Assembly: GCA_037349105.1 (NCBI GenBank)
Contig: JAYJMM010000016.1
Coordinates: 496,001 to 560,000, forward strand
Direction: 5' to 3'
Origin: Limnomonas spitsbergensis
Taxonomy: Eukaryota; Chlorophyta; Chlorophyceae; Chlamydomonadales
Length of the DNA stretch: 64,000 nucleotides
The translations under genes were made by a program, and so were the position numbers. Positions 13,601 to 24,000 of this stretch are shown here, piece after piece; within the stretch, counting starts at the first letter, position 1; every line of letters begins with the position of its first letter. The notes below the pieces were generated by a model. That model did no database searches and had not been told where the DNA came from. It saw only the letters and a program-made list of their open reading frames with translations.

Positions 13601-16600
13601 CCGCAATCACCAAAATAAATTAAATAAATAAACCCCAGCTCACTCACTATCCCCGCAATCACGAAAATAAAATAAATAAATAAATAAACCCCAGCTCACC
13701 CACTATCCCCGCAATCACGAGATAGGAGCGCCTGCGATATCCAAACAGCGGGATGCTGTCGCTGATGAAGCCGTACAGCGGTTTGATCATCCACGGAAGT
13801 GTGGAAAGTCCCGACAGCAGCGCCACCTGTCAAACCCCGGGTTGCACAACATGGCATCACTTGAAGTGCACTTCAGCTATTACTCAGCTTCTCCACGGAA
13901 GTGTGAACAGCCCAGACAGCAGTGCCGAGGGGGTCATATTTAGCACAATTCAGCTACACTTCAGCTACAACCCAGCCAGCAGCCGAGGGGTCTTGGTGTG
14001 GCAGTGTGGACAGTCCCGACAGCAGTGCCACTTGTCAAGATTGAGGGTGGGCACCATCAGAGTACTTGGAGTGTGCTACAGCTACAACTCAGCTACTCCT
14101 GAGAAGTGTGGACAGCCCAAACAGCAGCTCCACCTGCCAAGCCCAGGGGTGGACAGCATTATTGCAATGCACTGTATATAATCCACTTAAGCTACAATTC
14201 AGCTACATTACGGCTTGCAGATGGAGTGGTCTGAGGCAACATGCCCTTTCTTTTTCCGCAAGAGTTGACCTCCCGCTTTTGCGGAGGGGGTATTGGGGTA
14301 ACCAGGGTAGCCTTTATGCAGAAGAATGTTTTGTGTAGCGTCGGCGCAGGATCGCTGCGTCATACAAATACTGTATTGATGTCGTGAGCGCCAAACCAAT
14401 TTCAGGAAGGCCCCTTTTTTTTTGCTAGCCGGCAGAAAAACGACGAAGATTTTATTCTCGGGGCATTTTTGGGCCGTGGGGCTGAACCCTAAACCTGCAA
14501 CCATAAAACCTTGAACCTACAACCTGGACCCTACAGCCTTGATTCTTAACCCTATGACCTAGAACCTGATGTCTAAAACCTTAATCCTTCACCCTAAACC
14601 CCAAATACCTCCACCCTAAAACCTAAAGCCACCTTCAGGTAGACTGCTGGGCGTGCGGCCAGTATTGGGCCATTGCGGACCATTGATTGATTGATCCGGA
14701 GGTGGCCGGAGCAGCAGGGCTTGCTGCACCAGGCCCTCTCAGCCGCAGGTCACCATGTAGCTGAATTGCGCTGAAATGTGAATACCAGTTATTGATCTCT
14801 GCTGTATCCGAGTGCCTTCCCTCATCAATCTTGAGTTATTAACCCTAACCCCAAAATCCTTATTACAAGCAATTAACAGGATTCAAGAGAAGCCACTAGA
14901 AAAGTCAAGGGGCAGCGTTGATCCTTAGTGATGAGGGAACAGCATCTCTCACCTCTGTGGGTTCTACATGCCAATGCCGATGTTACTAATGAGTAATTTA
15001 ATGTAGTTAAGAGGGTTAAAGAGTAATTCAGAACTTGGAGGAAGTAGGGTATATCACCCTCCCCCCTCTGTAGGCTGTACATGCATCACTGCAGGCTGTA
15101 CATGCATCACTGCAGGCTGTACATGCATTATTAAAGCAATTAAGAGTAACTCAAATGATTTGAACATAGCATCTCCCTCATAGACAGGCTGCACAAACAA
15201 GATTACCCAGAAGTCATTGAGAGTAACCCAAAGCCCTTAAGGTACTGCATCTCTCTCATCAGGCATTGCATCTCTCACCTCTGCTGGCTCTACGCGCAGC
15301 TCGTCCTTGAAGAAGAACTGCAGGGCTGGGTATGACAACCCCTTCCCAAAGCGCTACTTAAGCAAAGAGTGAGTGAGTGTGTTAAGAGCCATTAAGAGTG
15401 ACCAGGGCATTGCATCTCTCACCTGTGCTGGCTCTACGTGCAGCTCGTCCTTGAAGAAGAACTGGAGGGCCAGGCGAGACAGACCCAGGATGCCTTGTAC
15501 AAAATAAACTGTGGGGGGGGGGAGGGAGGAGGGCAGACACATAATGTGCATGACATTAACGGCATCTGGCTGGATGGGTCAACGAGCCTCTGACTTGAGT
15601 GCAGCTGAGCAGGACGAATGACAGAACAGGGGAGAGAATTTTTTGACGACGCACCGGTACCGAGATTCCTCGTTTAGAAGAGCGAAATTAAAGATTGTCT
15701 GTCCCTAGGGAGAGCCGCCAGACGAGGGAGTGATGTTCCCAGTGCTGCGCAGTTGCGCCAAAACATTGAGAAATTGTGTAGTAATTACTACCGGTAGATC
15801 CCTTGCTGGTAAAAGTAGCTGAATTTGCCTAGAAATGAAGGTGACTGAAACTCAGCTACGTAGTTCAACCACTACCGTAACGACCGCAATCTTTGGAGCT
15901 GAATTAGGCGATGTACGGCACAGGTCCTACAAGTCTACTTTTGAAATGTGAAACCCATGCTTAAGGTTTAAACCCCATCCATGCACCAAGCTTCACCCTG
16001 CAGTGCAATCCCATGGGGGCGGCAAGACAAAGAGCTGCTGCGGCAAATTCTCAGGCCTGGCTTTGCTCACATCCGTTCAAATGTTTTCCCCAACATGCGC
16101 AGCCACTCTTGACATCTAGCGACGAGCTGCACGCTCGCTGCATGACTCACCCGCACTTTGCTGGTTTGCTTAGCGAAAAGAGAATGGGACAATCAAAGTG
16201 TGGCTTTCGAATCTCACATAGTCACATACTTGCTTCCCATCCGTACACCAAGGTGCACTCTGCATGGCTTGCCTATGTGAATGCCTATGTGAATGCCTAT
16301 GTGAATGCCTATGTGAATGCCTATGTGAATGCCTATGTGAATGCCTATGTGAATGCCTATGTGAATGCCTATGTGAATGCCTATGTGAATGTAATATCTG
16401 TTGGACATGAAAAAATCATTTAAACATATATCATGGGAAAGTCCAGCCGAGCGACAAGCTAGACCGCCTCCCCTCCAACACCAACTCTGCGCGCAGAAAG
16501 TCAGGGGGGGGCAACCGGCCTGCTTCATGCAAGCTGTCCTGCTTATTCAGCGCTGGTGCCGATTTTTGCGGGCGCCTGTCCCATGCATGTGGCTTGCCCA

Positions 16601-17878
16601 TGGGGGTGGCCACAAAGAGCGGCTACAATAGTGCCATGCACATGCTCACATCTGTTCAAAAGGAATGCCATGCGCAGCCACACATGACACCTGTCGCCAT
16701 GCATGCGCCTAGATGCACCCTGTATGCGCCTGGATGCACCCTGCATGGCTCTCCCGAGCCTCGCTTAAGAAACAGAATAGGACACTCACAGCGAGGCTTT
16801 CGAATCTTACATGCCCGAGTCGCAGACCGCTTTCCAAGCTGACAGAGTTTGTTTTCGCTTAAATAATCAAACTTGCGATGATCTTAACATATGGTTGCCC
16901 ATTCTAGACAATCGTTCTTGTAGGGAAACAGTACACTTGACTGCCTTGCTCCCTTCAAAACCACTGTGACATCGAAATTGGTCTTGGACCACCGCAGTGG
17001 CTTGGTCCCACCCCATCCATGTACGAAGCTGCACAAAGAGCTACTGAAATCATAATCTGCTGACGTATGTTCATTTTTTTTGTCACGCGCAGCCACGCTT
17101 GACATCTAGCGACATGCATGTGCCGAGCTGCCTCGCCCATGTGAAGAATTGGAGGTGGCCATACAAGGGGTCAGTCTACGCCCATGGCCCCATCCTCAGC
17201 CCATTGTCTGCTCAAGTCTGTTCAGATATTTAAGTTCATGCACTTACACTTTTTACATCTGGGGGCCAAGCTGCTAGTATTCCTTATTCCGGCTACGAGT
17301 CCACCTTCAGCAGGCCGCCCCGTGGCCGCCAAAGGCCTGATTGGTACCAAACTTGGACCAGCCTACGCCTGGTGGCCAAAGCCGCATGGCTGGCTGCGAA
17401 TGGGGTCGCTGGCCAGATGCCGTAGTGTACCTGGCATGTAGCTGAGTCACGAATAAAGAAACACTACAAGCTGCGCCCTGCATGGCCTACCCATGGAGAT
17501 GGCCAGGAGCTCTGGTGACGGCTCCAGCCCCATGATCTTCATGCCGCGGTGAGGCTGCCACCATGGCCGTTTCCTTTCTTGGACAGTGGTGTAGCCATCG
17601 TCGTCGTCACGAGCGTTATTCTGCTTCTGAGTGGCGCCCATGCCGCTTGCAAACCCTGGCGGGTGCACCAGCTCCGCTTCGATCACGGGACCTTCCTGTG
17701 TGTCTTTTTGCGATGCACGGCGCATGTGCAGCATTTTTGAATTCGGGGGCTGGGTGCCAGCCGCGGTGCGCCTAAAGCTGCCTGGCTGGCTGAAGCGGTA
17801 GTGAGGGCCAGATCGAACGCCGGTTAGAGACGTGACCCTATTCGGGCAATTGCATTTCAGAGGGAGACCAGCGATCAT
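1613..17878 (-). CDS. Folate-biopterin transporter family protein (BT1 family), 3' end outside window
   Basis: Seven exons read on the minus strand: 17878-17491, 15508-15423, 13826-13700, 10342-10197, 4528-4425, 3818-3706, 1761-1613 (371 codons, phases all consistent). Start chosen at ATG 17878. Residues 1-105 are rich in Ser, Arg and Thr and resemble a plastid transit peptide. The core shows BT1 hallmarks in order: [23 protein letters not shown] then KDEL (about 113-150), [20 protein letters not shown] and RRSYL (about 166-195), [15 protein letters not shown] (about 230-246), [20 protein letters not shown] with [24 protein letters not shown], and [10 protein letters not shown] at the cut-off. 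The family moves folates or pterins across membranes with about 12 transmembrane helices; plant members sit in the plastid envelope. The intron after exon 5 appears to use a GC donor. The last roughly 100-180 residues are missing off the left edge. Head-to-head with the ZNRD2-like gene. Confidence 0.9.
1762..2300 (-). repeat. Acceptor-junction copies of transporter exon 7
   Basis: Five copies (near 1805-1860, 1905-1940, 1980-2030, 2107-2165, 2227-2285) of the 3' splice site and first about 55 bp of exon 7 (GGACGTCCTTATC...GCCGAG...GTCTCAG on the minus strand), spaced about 110-125 bp, separated by G-rich runs and TTATGA-type filler. They sit immediately upstream, in gene direction, of the real acceptor at 1761/1762. 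Confidence 0.85.
2400..3090. repeat. 62-bp intronic minisatellite
   Basis: About ten copies of a unit of roughly 62 bp carrying CAGCTGTCCATAATTCCCC and CTCCTAGCTGGACACCC, with internal duplications of TTATTCACCC. It lies in the middle of the intron between transporter exons 6 and 7. No match to a neighbouring exon end was seen, so this array is not obviously junction-derived. Confidence 0.85.
3320..3705 (-). repeat. 55-bp donor-junction array after transporter exon 6
   Basis: Five near-identical 55-bp copies start at 3371, 3426, 3481, 3536 and 3591, with more decayed ones near 3335 and 3650. On the minus strand each reads GGGCAGAAGCTG...GGCC(T/C)CAG then GTGG, matching the real exon 6 end and donor at 3706/3705. 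The minus-strand frames of about 130 codons here are translations of this array. Confidence 0.92.
3819..4095. other. TTTAGGG/GGTTCAGGAT-rich intron segment
   Basis: Degenerate words such as GGTTTAGGG, GGTTCAGGAT and GAGGTTT repeat loosely upstream of the exon 6 acceptor on the minus strand. No gene seen. It resembles interstitial, heavily decayed telomere-type sequence. Confidence 0.45.
4100..4424 (-). repeat. Copies of the GC-type donor junction of transporter exon 5
   Basis: Two clear decayed copies (near 4117-4150 and 4325-4360) and one weaker (near 4196) of the end of exon 5. On the minus strand they read ATGGGACAAGGCAGGTG and GGGACCAGGCAGGTGG, compared with the real ATGGGACAAG/GCAGGTGG. 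The GCAGGT donor context is preserved in the copies. Confidence 0.7.
4529..5100 (-). repeat. Acceptor-junction copies of transporter exon 5 with purine-rich filler
   Basis: Copies near 4722-4780, 4985-5020 and 5090 repeat the exon 5 start and acceptor (plus-strand text GATTGAAGGGA(T/G)CCTGC...GGCCTGGAGAGC). They are separated by GGCAGGCAGG and GGGGG-rich low-complexity DNA. Plus-strand frames of 90-140 codons here are low-complexity artefacts. Confidence 0.75.
5140..10196 (-). repeat. About 100-copy donor-junction satellite after transporter exon 4
   Basis: About 5 kb of a unit of about 45-50 bp, seen on the plus strand as ATTCACCTGCGGTTGCCCTC plus ATCCCTCCTAC and a C-run of variable length (about 7-13). 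On the minus strand every unit carries GGGCAACCGCAG followed by GTGAATGG, the same as the real end of exon 4 and its donor at 10197/10196. The C-run length changes the frame, so the three plus-strand frames of about 1700 codons are satellite translations, not a proline-rich protein. Variants (CTGCAGTTGT, CTGTGGTTG, TCATCTGCGG) mark subfamilies. Confidence 0.95.
10343..10680. other. Unique intron sequence upstream of transporter exon 4
   Basis: A stretch with no repeat family and no recognised coding exon between the exon 4 acceptor and the 43-bp array. Minus-strand open frames at 10168-10552 are exon 4 read in wrong frames plus intron. Confidence 0.6.
10680..13699 (-). repeat. 43-bp donor-junction satellite after transporter exon 3
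   Basis: About 50 copies. Between 12240 and 13680 the unit is a strict 43-mer (plus strand CCAGCTCACCCACTATCCC, then (A/C)GCAATCACG and AAAATAAATAAAC). On the minus strand each copy reads CGTGATTGC(G/T)GGGATAGTGG followed by GTGAGC, which is the real end of exon 3 and its donor at 13700/13699. Copies farther from the exon (10680-12100) are longer, AT-richer and more divergent. The array is interrupted by an inserted element at 11198-11876. Confidence 0.95.
11198..11876. mobile_element. TIR element inserted in the 43-bp array (TA target duplication)
   Basis: The array unit CACTA/TCCCCGC is split by about 675 bp. The left end reads TACGGTAGATTTGATTTGCC and the inverted right end TACCGTAGATTCGGTTAGCC, imperfect terminal inverted repeats of about 27 bp with a TA duplication. 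Inside is a minus-strand open frame of 67 codons at 11270-11473 that I do not recognise. Small size and lack of a transposase suggest a non-autonomous element. Confidence 0.75.
13827..14215 (-). repeat. Acceptor-junction copies of transporter exon 3
   Basis: Three copies (near 13890, 13998 and 14100; spacing about 105 bp) of the exon 3 start and acceptor, seen on the plus strand as GGAAGTGTGGA(A/C)AGTCCCGACAGCAG(C/T)GCCAC. Between them sits the motif CAGCTACAATTCAGCTAC, which also occurs in dispersed elements of this window. Confidence 0.8.
14216..14929. other. Intron sequence with ACCCTAAACC-rich patch
   Basis: No exon recognised. 14480-14640 is rich in CCTAAACC/CCTTGAACC words, and 14640-14790 resembles the CAGCTAC-bearing dispersed elements (ends near TAGCTGAATTGCGCTG). 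Confidence 0.5.
14930..15422 (-). repeat. Donor-junction copies of transporter exon 2
   Basis: A strong copy at about 15281-15335 repeats the last about 45 bp of exon 2 and its donor (plus strand CTCTCACCTCTGCTGGCTCT and AGCTCGTCCTTGAAGAAGAA). Weaker copies lie near 14946, 15058, 15085 and 15110. The real junction is at 15423/15422. Confidence 0.75.
15795..15895. repeat. Dispersed repeat shared with 63385-63465
   Basis: The block GGTAAAAGTAGCTGAATTTG, CCT, GAAATGAAGGTGACTGAAA, CTCAGCTAC, then CCGTAACGACCGCAATC recurs with small changes at the far right of the window. Two copies 47 kb apart in introns of different genes point to a transposed element; no coding capacity. Confidence 0.6.
16005..17490 (-). 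repeat. Decayed donor-junction copies in transporter intron 1
   Basis: Diverged copies of the exon 1 donor region (real junction 17491/17490, plus strand GGCCTACCCATGGAGATGGCC) are visible near 16008, 16265, 16590 and possibly 17130-17180. The blocks around 16170-16230 and 16765-16820 also share GCTTTCGAATCT(C/T)ACAT, so longer segments were duplicated too. Much weaker than the other arrays. Confidence 0.45.
16272..16391. repeat. 12-bp minisatellite, ten copies
   Basis: Ten copies of CCTATGTGAATG. The plus-strand frame reads YVNA repeats and is an artefact. The flanking text GCATGGCTTG/CCTATGTG resembles the minus-strand exon 1 donor junction of the transporter (GCATGGCCTA/CCCATGGAG), suggesting that the array began from a junction copy. 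Confidence 0.85.
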
Positions 17879-18064
17879 GGAGGGGATAGATGTCGAGTTC
17901 TGCCAAGCCCTGGGCCTCGCGCTGACTACCACCGCTCCCAACCACCCAGTTGATGAAAGCTCCGGAACCACGGTGTATCGCACGGTTCGTTTTTGAAGTC
18001 TCCCTCATTCGACTTACCCGCCTTCCTCTCACCAGGTCCTCTCTACTTATTTCAGACATTTGAA
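17879..18064. promoter_or_regulatory. Bidirectional intergenic region between transporter and ZNRD2-like gene
   Basis: Only 186 bp separate the chosen ATG codons of two divergent genes, so promoter and 5' leaders of both must lie here or overlap the first exons. CTTATTTCAG at 18044-18053 looks like a 3' splice site 11 bp before the plus-strand ATG, so a 5' leader intron is possible. No TATA box or named element is recognised. Confidence 0.45.
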
Positions 18065-21000
18065 ATGACCGTCAAATCTACCACCAGCAAGTCCCTGGTG
18101 AGCATATGCCGCTCCCACGAGTTTTGCGGGTGCCGGCTGCCAAAGAACTTCTTCGAAACATTGGTTCCTGCTTGGCGGCTTTCGATGCAGCAATACCTTC
18201 AAATCCTTCCGTGCGCCCCTTGCTTCAGGGCGAGCTTCTCATGAAAGGGTGGGCCATGCTTGCTGAGAACTGCCCATCTTGTCAGGTGAGACAAAACCAT
18301 TGATTATGGTGGGGACACTCAGCTACAATTTAGCTACACTACGGCCCTGCAGCCCTGGGCCCTGCTTCCATGGTCTGTTGCCTGGGCCCTGCTGCAGCCA
18401 TGGGTTGCAGCAAACCCAGCTGCCTGGGCCGCCCGCTGAAGGCTCGCCTTCTGTTTGGTCCCTATCGGCCTATTGGTGGCCGCCTGGCGGCCTAACTAAG
18501 ATGGTCTGGCTTGCGCTGAAATAAACATTTACCTACCAGTGCTGCGGCCCAGGGAGAGCTCCGCATGGTAGGCTAGGACACGCTTGCGGAGAACTGCCCA
18601 CCTAGTCCGGTAGGATTCCCTAAACTGGATTGGGGCACACAGCACGAGAGGGGATTGCGCTTGCGGGGCCGCTCATGGCCATGGTAACCTTCCCAGTGAA
18701 ATGGCCAAACGGGTGGCCTCCGTTACTCATGCCCAGGGCGCTCAGTTTTTGTTGTGTCTGTGTGTTTTGCGCGGAGCAAGAAGGCAAAAATAAGATTCCG
18801 GGATTTAAGATTTCGCTGCATGATGCATGATGCATGGTGCATGATTGGCGGGAGGTTAAAAAGCATGAAAGGCAGACCCAGACTGAAAGGACAGCATGCT
18901 GTAAACGGAAACCGCTTGCAGAACCTCCCAGTATGTGACCATGCAGCGCCGGAGGAGACAGACAGACACAACCATTACCGTACAGGCGCACACCAATGTT
19001 TGTTTGATTGCATGCACACTGTACCACCCTTGGCTGCCTGCTTGGAAGCCAGCCCGGGGCTGAAAACAAAGAACGATGGCTATTGATGGCTGTTTCGGTT
19101 TGTCTGTCTGAGATCTGGCTCTCCAGATCTAGGTCAAGGGATCACGGCTACTAAGCAGTCGACTCTCCTTGTAATCAAATAGGATGAGCCGATGGGGACC
19201 AAATCTGGCACTGGTCCTATATATTTCGAGGATTCTGCTTATAATCTGGGATCTTGTTTATAATCCTGGATCTTGTGCCTAATCCTGGAGCGGTATCTTC
19301 ATTGTGATGCTTTAAGCAACGCACATGACACCACCCTTGCTGGCTGCATGCCCCCCTAATGCATGACTTAAGTTCAGAGTTGAAATCCTATGATCACCCG
19401 TGTGAAGCTCAAAGCAACACACATGACACCTGCCTTGCTGGCCCTGTAGGTCCCCTGATGCTGAGCGCAATTATTAATGCCCTACGACAATACTCCCGCT
19501 CCGACTGCATGCCCCCCATGGTGCTTAACGCAATTAAATTCTGAATGCCCCACCTCCGTCAGACGCCCTCTTCAATTGCTCAATTAGTTTAATGGTGACC
19601 CTCCTGCACCAGCTGCATGCCCCCCGGGTGCCTAATGAAATTAAAAGTCTGGAAGCCCCACCTACGTCAGACGTACTCTTCAACTGATGGAGTTGTTTAA
19701 TGGTGACCCTCCCGCACCAGCTGCATGCCCCCCGGGTGCCTAATGCAATTAAATTCTCTATGCCACACCTCCGTCAGACGCCCTATTCAACCGCTATGAA
19801 GACTCTTCATGACACCTGCTTAAGATACTTTCTTTAAGTTGTTTAAGATTGCTGAGTGCCATGGTGACTCTCCCGCATCGGCTGCATGCCCCCCTGGTGC
19901 CAGCCGCAATGAAGACGCATCATGACACCTCTTTAACATGCCTTAATTTATAAAACATTGCAGAGTGTCGACTCTCATGCATCGGCTGCAGACCCCCCTG
20001 GTGCCAACCGCAATCAAGACGCTTCATGACACCTTCTTAAGATGCCTTCCTTAAGTAATTAAACATTTTGCTAAATGACGACACTCCTGCACCGGCTGCA
20101 GATCCCCCTGATGCCAACCGCAATCAAGACGCTTCATGACACCTTCTTAAGATGCCTTCCTTAAGTAATTAAACATTTTGCTAAATGACGACACTCCTGC
20201 ACCGGCTGCAGATCCCCCTGATGCCAACCGCAATCAAGACGCTTCATGACACCTTCTTAAGATGCCTTCCTTAAGTAATTAAACATTTTGCTAAATGACG
20301 ACACTCCTGCACCGGCTGCAGATCCCCCTGATGCCAACCGCAATCAAGACGCTTCATGACACCTTCTTAAGATGCCTTCCTTAAGTAATTAAACATTTTG
20401 CTAAATGACGACACTCCTGCACCGGCTGCAGATCCCCCTGATGCCAACCGCAATCAAGACGCTTCATGACACCTTCTTAAGATGCCTTCCTTAAGTAATT
20501 AAACATTTTGCTAAATGACGACACTCCTGCACCGGCTGCAGACCCCCCTGATGCCAACCGCAATCAAGACGCTTCATGACACCTTCTTAAGATGCCTTCC
20601 TTAAGTAATTAAACATTTTGCTAAATGACGACACTCCTGCACCGGCTGCAGACCCCCCTGATGCCAACCGCAATCAAGACGCTTCATGACACCTTCTTAA
20701 GATGCCTTCCTTAAGTAATTAAACATTTTGCTAAATGACGACACTCCTGCACCGGCTGCAGACCCCCCTGATGCCAACCGCAATCAAGACGCTTCATGAC
20801 ACCTTCTTAAGATGCCTTCCTTAAGTAATTAAACATTTTGCTAAATGACGACACTCCTGCACCGGCTGCAGACCCCCCTGATGCCAACCGCAATCAAGAC
20901 GCTTCATGACACCTTCTTAAGATGCCTTCCTTAAGTAATTAAACATTTTGCTAAATGACGACACTCCTGCACCGGCTGCAGACCCCCCTGATGCCAACCG

Positions 21001-24000
21001 CAATCAAGACGCTTCATGACACCTTCTTAAGATGCCTTCCTTAAGTAATTAAACATTTTGCTAAATGACGACACTCCTGCACCGGCTGCAGATCCCCCTG
21101 ATGCCAACCGCAATCAAGACGCTTCATGACACCTTCTTAAGATGCCTTCCTTAAGTAATTAAACATTTTGCTAAATGACGACACTCCTGCACCGGCTGCA
21201 GACCTCCCTGGTGCCAACCGCAATCAAGACGCTTCATGACACCTTCTTAAGATGCCTTCCTTAAGTAATTAAACATTTTGCTAAATGACGACACTCCTGC
21301 ACCGGCTGCAGACCCCCCTGATGCCAACCGCAATCAAGACGCTTCATGACACCTTCTTAAGATGCCTTCCTTAAGTAATTAAACATTTTGCTAAATGACG
21401 ACACTCCTGCACCGGCTGCAGACCCCCCTGATGCCAACCGCAATCAAGACGCTTCATGACACCTTCTTAAGATGCCTTCCTTAAGTAATTAAACATTTTG
21501 CTAAATGACGACACTCCTGCACCGGCTGCAGACCCCCCTGATGCCAACCGCAATCAAGACGCTTCATGACACCTTCTTAAGATGCCTTCCTTAAGTAATT
21601 AAACATTTTGCTAAATGACGACACTCCTGCACCGGCTGCAGATCCCCCTGATGCCAACCGCAATCAAGACGCTTCATGACACCTTCTTAAGATGCCTTCC
21701 TTAAGTAATTAAACATTTTGCTAAATGACGACACTCCTGCACCGGCTGCAGACCCCCCTGATGCCAACCGCAATCAAGACGCTTCATGACACCTTCTTAA
21801 GATGCCTTCCTTAAGTAATTAAACATTTTGCTAAATGACGACACTCCTGCACCGGCTGCAGATCCCCCTGATGCGAGACCCCAAGACGCAGGATCGGCTG
21901 TGTGTCAACTGCGACGCCATCTACGCTGCCGGCACTCAGCTGCATGTGAGTAGTGGGCAGTTGGGCATGCTGCTACGCAGCAGTGTATATGCAGCCGGCA
22001 CTCAGCTGCATGTGAGTAGTGGGCAGTTGGGCATGCTGCTACGCAGCAGTGTATATGCAGCCGGCACTCAGCTGCATGTGAGTAGTGGGCAGTTGGGCAT
22101 GCTGCTACGCAGCAGTGTATATGCAGCCGGCACTCAGCTGCATGTGAGTAGTGGGCAGTTGGGCATGCTGCTACGCAGGAGTGAATATGCAGCCGGCACT
22201 CAGCTGCATGTGAGTAGTGGGCAGTTGGGCATGCTGCTACGCAGGAGTGAATATGCAGCCGGCACTCAGCTGCATGTGAGTAGTGGGCAGTTGGGCATGC
22301 TGCTACGCAGGAGTGAATATGCAGCCGGCACTCAGCTGCATGTGAGTAGTGGGCAGTTGGGCATGCTGCTACGCAGCAGTGTATATGCAGCCGGCACTCA
22401 GCTGCATGTGAGTAGTGGGCAGTTGGGCATGCTGCTACGCAGGAGTGAATATGCAGCCGGCACTCAGCTGCATGTGAGTAGTGGGCAGTTGGGCATGCTG
22501 CTACGCAGGAGTGAATATGCAGCCGGCACTCAGCTGCATGTGAGTAGTGGGCAGTTGGGCATGCTGCTACGCAGCAGTGTATATGCAGCCGGCACTCAGC
22601 TGCATGTGAGTAGTGGGCAGTTGGGCATGCTGCTACGCAGGAGTGAATATGCAGCCGGCACTCAGCTGCATGTGAGTAGTGGGCAGTTGGGCATGCTGCT
22701 ACGCAGGAGTGAATATGCAGCCGGCACTCAGCTGCATGTGAGTAGTGGGCAGTTGGGCATGCTGCTACGCAGGAGTGAATATGCAGCCGGCACTCAGCTG
22801 CATGTGAGTAGTGGGCAGTTGGGCATGCTGCTACGCAGGAGTGAATATGCAGCCGGCACTCAGCTGCATGTGAGTAGTGGGCAGTTGGGCATGCTGCTAC
22901 GCAGGAGTGAATATGCAGCCGGCACTCAGCTGCATGTGTGTAGTGGGCAGTTGGGCATGCTGCTACGCAGGAGTGAATATGCAGCCGGCACTCAGCTGCA
23001 TGTGAGTAGTGGGCAGTTGGGCATGCTGCTACGCAGCAGTGTATATGCAGCCGGCACTCAGCTGCATGTGAGTAGTGGGCAGTTGGGCATGCTGCTACGC
23101 AGCAGTGTATATGCAGCCGGCACTCAGCTGCATGTGAGTAGTGGGCAGTTGGGCATGCTGCTACGCAGGAGTGAATATGCAGCCGGCACTCAGCTGCATG
23201 TGAGTAGTGGGCAGTTGGGCATGCTGCTACGCAGGAGTGAATATGCAGCCGGCACTCAGCTGCATGTGAGTAGTGGGCAGTTGGGCATGCTGCTACGCAG
23301 GAGTGAATATGCAGCCGGCACTCAGCTGCATGTGAGTAGTGGGCAGTTGGGCATGCTGCTACGCAGGAGTGAATATGCAGCCGGCACTCAGCTGCATGTG
23401 AGTAGTGGGCAGTTGGGCATGCTGCTACGCAGGAGTGAATATGCAGCCGGCACTCAGCTGCATGTGAGTAGTGGGCAGTTGGGCATGCTGCTACGCAGGA
23501 GTGAATATGCAGCCGGCACTCAGCTGCATGTGAGTAGTGGGCAGTTGGGCATGCTGCTACGCAGCAGTGTATATGCAGCCGGCACTCAGCTGCATGTGAG
23601 TAGTGGGCAGTTGGGCATGCTGCTACGCAGCAGTGTATATGCAGCCGGCACTCAGCTGCATGTGAGTAGTGGGCAGTTGGGCATGCTGCTACGCAGGAGT
23701 GAATATGCAGCCGGCACTCAGCTGCATGTGAGTAGTGGGCAGTTGGGCATGCTGCTACGCAGGAGTGAATATGCAGCCGGCACTCAGCTGCATGTGAGTA
23801 GTGGGCAGTTGGGCATGCTGCTACGCAGGAGTGAATATGCAGCCGGCACTCAGCTGCATGTGAGTAGTGGGCAGTTGGGCATGCTGCTACGCAGCAGTGT
23901 ATATGCAGCCGGCACTCAGCTGCATGTGAGTAGTGGGCAGTTGGGCATGCTGCTACGCAGCAGTGTATATGCAGCCGGCACTCAGCTGCATGTGAGTAGT

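Noticed and set aside
5140..13699. CRISPR-like array (short regular repeats)
   Set aside because: Units are contiguous with no unique spacers, in a eukaryotic intron, and match the neighbouring exon end.
16013..16423. 136-codon plus-strand frame with YVNA repeats
   Set aside because: Comes from the 12-bp minisatellite in transporter intron 1; no support outside the repeat.
17542..17775. Plus-strand frames around 17549-17775
   Set aside because: Antisense of transporter exon 1, whose minus-strand product matches the BT1 family motif [10 protein letters not shown].
17838..18059. Minus-strand frame upstream of the transporter ATG as an extra first exon
   Set aside because: The long frame ending in exon 1 already contains a good ATG at 17878, and upstream extension relies on a GTG codon and would overlap the divergent promoter.
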